Source: Streptomyces sp. NBC_00091 (GTDB lineage: Bacteria > Actinomycetota > Actinomycetes > Streptomycetales > Streptomycetaceae). From it: 64,000 nucleotides of DNA. The notes beneath the pieces are model-generated. The model had not been told where the DNA came from and searched no databases. It was given only the letters and a program-made list of their open reading frames with translations. Of this stretch, positions 26,379 to 33,347 are shown piece by piece; positions within the stretch are counted from its first letter, which is position 1; each line of letters starts with the position of its first letter. Location of the stretch: positions 3,844,001-3,908,000 of the forward strand of contig NZ_JAPEMA010000001.1 in the NCBI RefSeq assembly GCF_026343185.1. Reading direction: 5' to 3'. A program made the position numbers and the translations under genes.

Positions 26379-27218
26379 TCAGCCTTTCACTCCGGTCAGG
26401 GTGACTCCCTCGACGAACGCCTTCTGGGCGAAGAAGAAGAGGAGGATCACCGGGGCCATGACGAGCACCGTCGCCGCCATGGTCAGGTTCCAGTCGGTGT
26501 GGTGTGCGCTCTTGAAGGACTCCAGGCCGTAGCTGAGGGTCCAGGCGGCCGGGTTGTCGGAGGCGTAGATCTGGGGGCCGAAGTAGTCGTTCCAGGCGGA
26601 GAAGAACTGGAAGAGGGCGACGGCCGCGATGCCCGGCTTGGCCATGGGCAGGACGACGCGCAGCAGGGTGCGCACCTCTCCGCAGCCGTCGACGCGGGCC
26701 GCGTCCAGGTATTCGCCGGGGATGGTCAGCAGGAACTGGCGGAGCAGGAAGATGGAGAAGGCGTCGCCGAAGGCCATCGGGACGATCAGCGGCCACAGGG
26801 TGCCGGACAGGTCGAGATGCTTCGCCCAGAAGAGGTACATGGGGATGACGACCACCTGCGGCGGCAGCATCATCATGGCGATCACCAGCAGCAGGGCGAG
26901 CCGCCGCCCGCGGAAGCGGAACCTGGCGAGGGCGTAGGCGACGGGCACCGAGGACACCACGGTCAGCAGGGTGCCGAGCCCGGCGTACAGGAGGGTGTTG
27001 CGCCACCAGGTCAGGAAGCCGGGGGTGTTCCAGACCTTCGTGTAGTTGCCCCACTCCCAGGTGCGCGGCCACAGCTCGCGGGTCAGCGCCTGCTGGTCGC
27101 TCATCAGGGAGGTGAGGAGGAGGAAGACGAAGGGCAGGACGAAGAACAGGGCGGCGGCCACGGCGAGGGAGTGCACCGCGATCCAGTGCAGGACGGCCTT
27201 GCGCCCGTGCGCGCTCAT
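26379..27218 (-). CDS. csnG: CsnG: sugar ABC transporter permease (MalG type)
   Basis: 279-aa inner-membrane permease with six predicted helices and the EAA loop EYLDAARVDGCGEVRTLLRVVLPMAKPGI, the site that contacts the ATPase. The N-terminal MSAHGRK is followed by a hydrophobic helix as in CUT1 MalG-type subunits. ATG 27218 overlaps the csnF stop (ATGA). No ATPase gene is present in the operon. Streptomyces CUT1 importers usually share the multitasking ATPase MsiK, which is the likely energy source here. Confidence 0.93.
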   Translation of the reverse strand: MSAHGRKAVLHWIAVHSLAVAAALFFVLPFVFLLLTSLMSDQQALTRELWPRTWEWGNYTKVWNTPGFLTWWRNTLLYAGLGTLLTVVSSVPVAYALARFRFRGRRLALLLVIAMMMLPPQVVVIPMYLFWAKHLDLSGTLWPLIVPMAFGDAFSIFLLRQFLLTIPGEYLDAARVDGCGEVRTLLRVVLPMAKPGIAAVALFQFFSAWNDYFGPQIYASDNPAAWTLSYGLESFKSAHHTDWNLTMAATVLVMAPVILLFFFAQKAFVEGVTLTGVKG

Positions 27219-28162
27219 TCGCCGGCTCCGGTCAGTCCGCCGCGCCGTCGCATCAGGAGGGCGGTGAAGGCCATGGAGAGGGCGAAGAGCACCAGGGCGA
27301 GGACGCTGGCGCTGCCGTAGTCGAAGCGCTGGAAGCCGAGGTGGTAGACGGCCTGGGGCAGGGTCAGCGTGGACTTGTCGGGGTAGCCGGGTTCGGGCTG
27401 TTGTCCGGAGCCGCCGATGATCCCGGAGGCCACCTTCCCGGCGACGAGCGGCTGCGTGTAGTACTGCATGGCCTGGATGACGCCGGTGACCACGGCGAAC
27501 AGGATGATCGGGGAGATGTTCGGCAGGGTGATGTGGCGGAAGCGGGCCCAGGCCCCGGCCCCGTCCAGCTGGGCGGCCTCGTACTGCTCCTTCGGTACGT
27601 CGAGCAGCGCGGCCATGAAGATCACCATCAGGTCGCCGGCCCCCCACACCGCGAGGGCGGTGAGCGCGGGCTTGGACCAGTCGGCGTCGGTGAACCAGCC
27701 GGGCGAGGGCAGCCCGGCTGCGTCCAGCAGGGTGTTGACCGGGCCCGTGCCGGGGTTGAGCAGGAAGACGAAGGCGAGGGTCGCGGCCACCGGCGGGGCC
27801 AGGTAGGGCAGGTAGAACAGGGTCCGGAAGAGGCCGGCACCGGTCTTGATCCGGATGGCGAGCAGGCCGATGCCGAGGCCGAAGACGACCCGGCAGCCCA
27901 CCATGACCACGACCAGCCAGAGGGTGTTGCGCATGGCCGGCCAGAAGAGCGGATAGTCGGTGAAGACGTAGCTCCAGTTGGCCAGGCCGTTGAAGACGGG
28001 CGGGCGGAAGCCGTCGTACTTCGTGAAGGAGAAGTACACGGTGTTCAGCAGCGGGTAGGCGAAGAAGACGGCGAAGCCGATCAGCCAGGGCGACATGAAG
28101 GCGAGGGTCCGCAGGGCGGAGCGCCGGTGTTTCGCCCGTAGGGCGGTGGTGTTCGTGGTCAT
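27215..28162 (-). CDS. csnF: CsnF: sugar ABC transporter permease (MalF type)
   Basis: 315-aa CUT1 permease with about six membrane helices, beginning LRTLAFMSPWLIGFAVFFAYPLLNTVYFSFTKYDGF. The EAA loop reads EQYEAAQLDGAGAWARFRHITLPNISPII. It pairs with CsnG to form the channel for chito-oligosaccharides delivered by CsnE. The spacing to csnE is 6 bp and the overlap with csnG is 4 bp. Confidence 0.93.
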   Translation of the reverse strand: MTTNTTALRAKHRRSALRTLAFMSPWLIGFAVFFAYPLLNTVYFSFTKYDGFRPPVFNGLANWSYVFTDYPLFWPAMRNTLWLVVVMVGCRVVFGLGIGLLAIRIKTGAGLFRTLFYLPYLAPPVAATLAFVFLLNPGTGPVNTLLDAAGLPSPGWFTDADWSKPALTALAVWGAGDLMVIFMAALLDVPKEQYEAAQLDGAGAWARFRHITLPNISPIILFAVVTGVIQAMQYYTQPLVAGKVASGIIGGSGQQPEPGYPDKSTLTLPQAVYHLGFQRFDYGSASVLALVLFALSMAFTALLMRRRGGLTGAGE

Positions 28163-28168
28163 CGCCGG

Positions 28169-29509
28169 CTACTCGGCCTTCGCTATGTCCGTGTCGATCT
28201 GCCGGTCGGTACGGGCGAGTCCGGCCGGGATGTCGGCGACGTCGCCCTTCTCCACCGCGTACGCGAAGTCCTGGAAGGTCAGCTGGTAGGTGCCGCCGTC
28301 GGCCCGGGCCGGGGTGGTGTTCGACTTCGGGTGCCGGGCGATGTCGAGGAAGGTCTTGGACTCGGGGGTCACCTGGAGCTGCGGGGACTCCAGTGCGGCC
28401 AGCGTCGAGGGCACGTTGTGGATGGCGTTGGCGAAGGCGACCACGGCCTCGGTGTCGGTGGTCATGTAGCGCACCAGCTCCCAGGCGGCGTTCTGCTTCC
28501 GGCTCGCCGAGGAGATGCCCATGATGGTGCCGGAGAGGTAGCCCTTGCCGTAGTCGGCGACCTGGTCGTCCGGTACGGGCAGCGGGGCGGTGCCGACCTC
28601 GAAGCCGACCCCGGCCGCCTTGGCCATGGCGGGCCGCCACTCGCCGTCGATCTGCATGGCGACCAGGCCCTTGTGGAAGGGGTGTTCGGCGTTCCACTCG
28701 TCGCCGAAGGTGGTGCGGAAGCGCTCCAGCTTCTCGTAGCCGCCGAGCTTGGCGACGAGGTCCTTCTGGGCGGTCAGCATCTTCGCGAAGGCCGGGTCGC
28801 CGGCGAGGTTCGAGGCGCCGCCGGGGGTGAACCAGGTGGGGCTCCACTGCGCGGCCAGCCGTATCGGGGTGGTCTCGTAGCCGTGGAAGGTGGGCATCAC
28901 GCCGAGTTGGCTGTACGAGTCACCGTCGGTCTTGGTGAGTATCCGTGCGTCCTCCGCGAACTGGCTCCAGGTCCTGGGCGGTTCGGTGATCCCGGCGGCG
29001 GCGAAGGCGGTCTTGTTGTAGACGAGGCCGTAGGCGTCGTGGAGCAGCGGGAGGGTGCACTGGTTGCCCCTGAACTGGGTGTACTCCAGCAGGCTCGCGG
29101 GGAAGACCTTGGTCTTGTCGATCCCGGACTTCCGCAGGAAGGGGCCCAGGTCGGCGAAGGCGCCGGAGTTGCAGAACTTGCCGACGCTGTCGGTGGAGAA
29201 GGAGGAGACCACGTCGGGGGCCTTGTCCCCGCCCGCGCGCAGCGCCTGGTTGATCTTGGCGTCGGTCATGTCACCGGTGACCTTGACCTTGATGTTCGGG
29301 TGCGCCTTGGAGAAGCGGGCGAGGTTCTCCTCGATCGCCTTGACCTCGGCGGGCGTGGACCAGCCGTGCCAGAAGTTGAGGGTGACGTCGGCCTTGGGGT
29401 CGTCGGCGGCGGCGGCGCTGCCGCCGCTCTGGCCCGTGCAGGCGGTGGCGAGTAGGGACAGGGTGACCAGGGCTGCCGCGAAGGTGGTCAGGCGTGCGGC
29501 TTGGGGCAT
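28169..29509 (-). CDS. csnE: CsnE: sugar-binding lipoprotein of an ABC importer
   Basis: 446-aa extracellular family-1 solute-binding protein. The signal peptide ends in lipobox LATAC with Cys24 as the lipidated residue. The mature part begins VTLNFWHGWSTPAEVKAIEENLARFSKAHPNIKVKV, typical of oligosaccharide-binding proteins. In the csn operon it would bind chitosan oligomers. It is preceded by an 88-bp gap after csnR that holds the perfect palindrome GGAAGAACTTCC (29530-29541) close to the ribosome site, which could act as a local operator or transcript attenuator. Confidence 0.9.
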   Translation of the reverse strand: MPQAARLTTFAAALVTLSLLATACTGQSGGSAAAADDPKADVTLNFWHGWSTPAEVKAIEENLARFSKAHPNIKVKVTGDMTDAKINQALRAGGDKAPDVVSSFSTDSVGKFCNSGAFADLGPFLRKSGIDKTKVFPASLLEYTQFRGNQCTLPLLHDAYGLVYNKTAFAAAGITEPPRTWSQFAEDARILTKTDGDSYSQLGVMPTFHGYETTPIRLAAQWSPTWFTPGGASNLAGDPAFAKMLTAQKDLVAKLGGYEKLERFRTTFGDEWNAEHPFHKGLVAMQIDGEWRPAMAKAAGVGFEVGTAPLPVPDDQVADYGKGYLSGTIMGISSASRKQNAAWELVRYMTTDTEAVVAFANAIHNVPSTLAALESPQLQVTPESKTFLDIARHPKSNTTPARADGGTYQLTFQDFAYAVEKGDVADIPAGLARTDRQIDTDIAKAE

Positions 29510-29598
29510 GGCGGTGCTCGCTCTCTGGGGGAAGAACTTCCGGCGAGGGGTGCCGGCGGGGGTGTCTCTGGGTGTTCCCGGGTGTTTCCGGGAGGTCT

Positions 29599-30810
29599 TT
29601 AGCGGGAGGTGTCGAAGACTTCCTCACGGGTGGCGGCCAGGGCGCTCTCCAGGGCGCCGCGCAGCACGGGCCGTTCGCGCACCTCGCCGGTGACCAGCCG
29701 GGGCCGGGAGGGGGCCAGTTCGGCGAGTTCCTCCTCCAGCAGGGCGCGCAGCGGTTCGCCGCCCGCGGTGATCAGGGCGCCGGACAGGACCACGATCTCC
29801 GGGTCCAGTACGGCGACCAGCGAGGCCAGACCGGTCGCCAGGGCGGTGGCGTACGACTGGAGGAAGCGCAGGTACGGTCCCTCGGGCGCGGCGGCGGCCC
29901 GCCGCAGCAGTGCGGCCCCGGCCGCCACCTGCGCCGTGTGCGGGGCGTCCGGGACGGCGGGGGTGCCGACGCCGGCGGCGGCCGCGAGCCCGGGCAGCAC
30001 CTGTGCGCCGGCCAGCTCCTGGTAGCCGCCGGTGTTGGCCCGGGTGACCTGCCGGACCAGGGGGTGTCCGGGCACGGGCAGGAAACCGACCTCGCCGGCG
30101 CCGCCGGTCCAGCCGCGGTGCAGCCGGCCGCCGAGCACAAGGGCGGCGCCGAGGCCCTCCTCGTTCCACAGCAGGACGAAGTCCTCGTGGCCGCGGGCCG
30201 CGCCGAGGCGCTGCTCGGCGACGGCGGCGAGGTTGACGTCGTTCTCGTACTCGACCGGCAGGGGCAGGGCCGCGGCCAGCTCGTCGAGGAGGGTGGGGGA
30301 GTGCCAGCCGGGGAGGTGGCTGGCGTAGCGCAGCCGGCCGGAGCGGGGGTCGAAGGCGCCGGGGGTGGCGATGACCAGGCGGTGCAGGTCGGAGCGGGCC
30401 AGTCCGGCGTCCGCGAGGGCCCCGGCGAGGGCTTCGGTGACCTGTCCCACGGCGTCGGCGCCCTCGGCGTAGGGGAGTTCGAAGCCGCCGACCACGGTGC
30501 CGGTCAGGTCGGCGACGGCGGCGAGCACCCGGTCGGGGGTCACGTCGAGGCCGCCGACGTGGGCGGCGCGGGCGTTGAGCGCGTACAGCTGGGCGTTGGG
30601 GCCGGGGCGGCCGCCGTCGGTGCCGGTGGCCACGACCAGTCCGGCGGCCTCGAGCCGGGCCAGCAGCTGGGAGGCGGTGGGCTTCGACAGCCCGGTGAGG
30701 TGGCCGATCCGGGTCCGGGACAGGGGGCCGTGCGTCAGCAGCAGTTCCAGGGCGGCGCGGTCGTTCATGGCGCGCAGCAGGCTGGGGGTTCCGGGCGTGG
30801 CGGCGGGCAT
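29599..30810 (-). CDS. csnR: CsnR: ROK-family transcriptional repressor
   Basis: 403-aa ROK repressor. An N-terminal winged helix (LELLLTHGPLSRTRIGHLTGLSKPTASQLLARLEAAGLV, about residues 21-59) is followed by a sugar-kinase-like ROK domain with NEEGLGAALVLGG and WTGGAGEVGFLPV; the family CxCGxxGC zinc motif is not evident. First gene of the operon, so probably autoregulated through the palindrome at 30842-30858, about 32 bp upstream of its ATG. Gene order csnR-E-F-G-H-K and that operator identify it (from memory) as the chitosan-responsive regulator CsnR. Confidence 0.87.
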   Translation of the reverse strand: MPAATPGTPSLLRAMNDRAALELLLTHGPLSRTRIGHLTGLSKPTASQLLARLEAAGLVVATGTDGGRPGPNAQLYALNARAAHVGGLDVTPDRVLAAVADLTGTVVGGFELPYAEGADAVGQVTEALAGALADAGLARSDLHRLVIATPGAFDPRSGRLRYASHLPGWHSPTLLDELAAALPLPVEYENDVNLAAVAEQRLGAARGHEDFVLLWNEEGLGAALVLGGRLHRGWTGGAGEVGFLPVPGHPLVRQVTRANTGGYQELAGAQVLPGLAAAAGVGTPAVPDAPHTAQVAAGAALLRRAAAAPEGPYLRFLQSYATALATGLASLVAVLDPEIVVLSGALITAGGEPLRALLEEELAELAPSRPRLVTGEVRERPVLRGALESALAATREEVFDTSR

Positions 30811-30841
30811 GACGCGGTCTCTCCCTCACCGAGGTGAACTG

Positions 30842-30858
30842 TTAGGTAAGTTTCCTAT
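30842..30858. promoter_or_regulatory. CsnR operator candidate
   Basis: TTAGGTAAGTTTCCTAT is a palindrome centred on 30850 (arms TAGGTAA/TTTCCTA, 6 of 7 paired). It fits the published CsnR box as I recall it, TTAGGAAA-N-TTTCCTAA, with two deviations. It lies in the csnR promoter region between csnR and the mscS terminator, so binding would repress the whole operon until chitosan oligomers arrive. Confidence 0.75.
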
Positions 30859-30880
30859 TGGCTTCGGAGGCGTGTCAATG

Positions 30881-30916
30881 CCGCTGCCCCGCCGGAAGGG
30901 ACCGGCGGGGCAGCGG
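30881..30916 (-). terminator. Terminator hairpin of the MscS gene
   Basis: A perfect 15-bp stem (30881-30895 with 30902-30916) with a 6-nt loop lies 24 bp past the channel gene stop on the minus strand. It has no T-run, as is common in Streptomyces. It insulates csnR from upstream transcription. Confidence 0.75.
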
Positions 30917-30939
30917 ATGGCGGGGCGTGCGCCCGGGCG

Positions 30940-32013
30940 CTACTGCTTGGGGAGGCGGACCCCGCCGGGCGCGGGCGCCTGCGGGATCGGGGTGGTGGCC
31001 AGGGATTGCGGGGAGGCCGGGTTGGCCAGCGCCGAGGGCGGGGCGACGGCGGCCGCCGCGTCGGCGGGGGCGGCCTCCTCCTCGTCGGCCGGCAGCCCGC
31101 CGATGATCCGGATGCCGGCCCTGTCGAAGGCCTCCTTGATCCGCCAGCGCAGCTCGCGCTCCACGGCGAACTGCTGGCCCGGCATGGTCTTCGCCGACAC
31201 CTTCACCGTCATGGAGGCCAGCAGCACCTCGTCCAGGCCCAGTACCTCCACGGGGCCCCACAGGCGCTCGTCCCACGGGGTCTCCTTCGCCAGGGTGTCC
31301 GCGACCTCCTGGACCACCTCGCGGATGCGCGCGAGGCTCTCCGTCGGCTTGACCTGCACGGCCACGCCCGCCGTCGCCCAGCCCTGGCTGAGGTTGCCGA
31401 TCCGCTTGATCTCGCCGTTGCGGACGTACCAGATCTCGCCGTTGTCGCCGCGCAGCTTCGTCACGCGCAGCCCGACCTCTATCACCTCGCCGGAGGCCAC
31501 CCCCGCGTCGATCTTGTCGCCGACGCCGTACTGGTCCTCCATGATCATGAAAACGCCGGAGAGGAAGTCCGTCACCAGGTTGCGGGCACCGAAACCGATC
31601 GCCACACCGGCCACACCGGCACTCGCCAGCAGCGGCGCCAGATCGATCTTCAGCGCGGCCAGGACCATCAGCGCGGCCGTACCGAGGATCAGGAACGAGG
31701 CCACCGACCGCAGTACGGAGCCGATCGCCTCCGAGCGCTGGCGGCGCCGCTCGGCATTGACCAGCAGCCCGCCCAGTGCGGTGCCCTCGACGGCCTCCGC
31801 ACTGGTGTTCATCCGGCTTATCAGCTTGGTCAGGGCCTTGCGGACCACCGTACGGAGCGCGGCCGCGATCACGACGATCAGGAGGATCCGCAGGCCGATG
31901 CTCAGCCAGGTGGCCCAGTTCTCCTCGATGAAGCTCGCGGCGTTGGTCACGCTCTCGGTCGCATCGTCGGTGGGGGTCGCTGCCAGCGGTAGCAGAGTGG
32001 CGGGCGAGGGCAC
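30940..32013 (-). CDS. Small-conductance mechanosensitive channel (MscS family)
   Basis: 357-aa inner-membrane channel that releases osmolytes on membrane tension. Hydrophobic helices lie around residues 33-55 and 95-120. The pore-lining TM3 and following beta domain are LLASAGVAGVAIGFGARNLVTDFLSGVFMIMEDQYGVGDKID, the MscS hallmark with the Ala/Gly packing pattern. The cytoplasmic vestibule ends in an Ala/Pro-rich tail rather than a defined barrel. GTG 32013 has GGAGG 8 nt upstream; a much longer upstream reading frame is rejected as non-coding. Confidence 0.9.
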   Translation of the reverse strand: MPSPATLLPLAATPTDDATESVTNAASFIEENWATWLSIGLRILLIVVIAAALRTVVRKALTKLISRMNTSAEAVEGTALGGLLVNAERRRQRSEAIGSVLRSVASFLILGTAALMVLAALKIDLAPLLASAGVAGVAIGFGARNLVTDFLSGVFMIMEDQYGVGDKIDAGVASGEVIEVGLRVTKLRGDNGEIWYVRNGEIKRIGNLSQGWATAGVAVQVKPTESLARIREVVQEVADTLAKETPWDERLWGPVEVLGLDEVLLASMTVKVSAKTMPGQQFAVERELRWRIKEAFDRAGIRIIGGLPADEEEAAPADAAAAVAPPSALANPASPQSLATTPIPQAPAPGGVRLPKQ

Positions 32014-32275
32014 GGCGGGAACCTCCAGGCATAGCGGCCTGCCCGCGGAAAGGTTGTGTGCGGGCAGGCCATCCACACTAACGGGGCACAGCGCCGACCT
32101 TGTTGCCGTGTTCGAGGGAGAGACCGGACTCACCTGGGGATGAAGGGAGTGTGGTTGAAAACACCTCGGGCCCGTTACCGGCGCGTGGTGGCGCTTCGAC
32201 CAGCCGTAAGGGGAGACTGGAGAGCAGATCGTCCCGGCGCGAGCCACGCGCCGCCGGCGTACAAGGAGGCAGTCC

Positions 32276-32809
32276 GTGCCGCACGTCCTGGTCCTCAACG
32301 CGTCGTACGAGCCCCTCGGCGTCGTACCGCTCCGCCGCGCGCTCGTCCTCGTACTGGAGAACAAGGCAATCTCCCTCGAGGAATCGGGCGCCTTTCTGCA
32401 CAGCGCGACGAGAGCCGTCCCCGCGCCCAGCGTGGTCCGGCTCAAGCGCTTCGTGCGGGTCCCCTACCGGGGGCCCGTTCCACTCACCCGCCGCGCGCTG
32501 TTCGCCCGCGACGGCGGCCGCTGCATGTACTGCGGGGCCGTCGCCACGAGCGTGGACCACGTCATCCCGCGCAGCCGGGGAGGCCAGCACGCCTGGGACA
32601 ACGTGGTCGCCGCGTGCCGGCGGTGCAACCACGTGAAGGCGGACCGGCACCTCCTGGAGCTGGGCTGGCGGCTGCGCCACCAGCCCGCTCCGCCGTCCGG
32701 GCTGGCCTGGCGGATCATCGGGACGGGGCATCGGGATCCGCGGTGGATGCCGTACCTCCAGCCGTACGGGGCCGAGGATGCGCTGGAGCGCATCGGGGCC
32801 ACCGCCTGA
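32276..32809 (+). CDS. HNH endonuclease family protein
   Basis: 177-aa protein with a C-terminal HNH nuclease fold: CMYCG...SVDHVIPRSRGGQHAWDNVVAACRRCNHVKADR, containing two CxxC zinc pairs, the DH of the beta-beta-alpha metal motif and the WDN/CN-H closing residues. The N-terminal MPHVLVLNASYEPLGVVPLRRALVLVLENKA is a conserved domain found in a widespread actinobacterial HNH group of unknown target, outside any mobile element. GTG 32276 has AAGGAGG upstream. It is convergent with the GH84 gene across a long inverted repeat. Confidence 0.88.
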   Translation: MPHVLVLNASYEPLGVVPLRRALVLVLENKAISLEESGAFLHSATRAVPAPSVVRLKRFVRVPYRGPVPLTRRALFARDGGRCMYCGAVATSVDHVIPRSRGGQHAWDNVVAACRRCNHVKADRHLLELGWRLRHQPAPPSGLAWRIIGTGHRDPRWMPYLQPYGAEDALERIGATA

Positions 32810-32814
32810 CATTT

Positions 32815-33345
32815 CTCGACGCGCCCCTCGCACCGTTCGGCGCCGGGGCGCCTCTCGGGCTTCGGCCCGCTGCGCCGGACTCCGTCCGTCGGACCCAGGG
32901 CGGGGCCACGGGCCCGGCCGTCGTCTGCGGGTGGTTGCCGCTGCGCGGGGCTGGCCCCTCCCCGCCCTTCCACCGTTCCCGCCTCAGACGCCGGCGCGGC
33001 TCGAAGGGTCCGGGGCTGCGCCCCGGACCCCCTGGGGGCGGAGCCCGGGGAACGGTGGAAGGGCGGGGAGGGACCCGCCCCGCGCAGCGGCCTCCACCCG
33101 CAGGCGGGCAACCGACCCCAGCCGGGGCCCGTGGCCCCGCCCCGGGCCCGCCGGACGGAGTCCGGCGCAGCGGCGCGAAGCCGGCGAGGCGCCCCCGGCG
33201 CCGAGCCGTGCGAGCGGCGCGTCGGAAATTGGGCCCGGCGCAGCGGCGCGAAGCCGGTAAGGCCCGCCGGGGCCGCACCGCGCGAGCGGCGCGTGAAGAA
33301 GGCGTGGCGCGCCGGCGCCGAACGGTGCGAGGGCCGCGTCACAAA
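32815..33345. repeat. Dispersed repeat island A: large inverted repeat between convergent genes
   Basis: The whole gap between the HNH and GH84 stops is repeat sequence with no gene. A left arm (about 32821-32982, + orientation) and a right arm (about 33051-33212, reversed) are imperfect inverted copies that meet at CCACCGTTCC / GGAACGGTGG. The right side continues to about 33310 as a reversed copy of the sequence at 59217-59474. Within it a roughly 70-bp unit containing ACGCGCCGCTCGCGCGG and GGCTTCGCGCCGCTGCG is tandemly duplicated. The whole could fold into a giant hairpin and act as a bidirectional transcription barrier. Confidence 0.8.
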
Positions 33346-33347
33346 GA

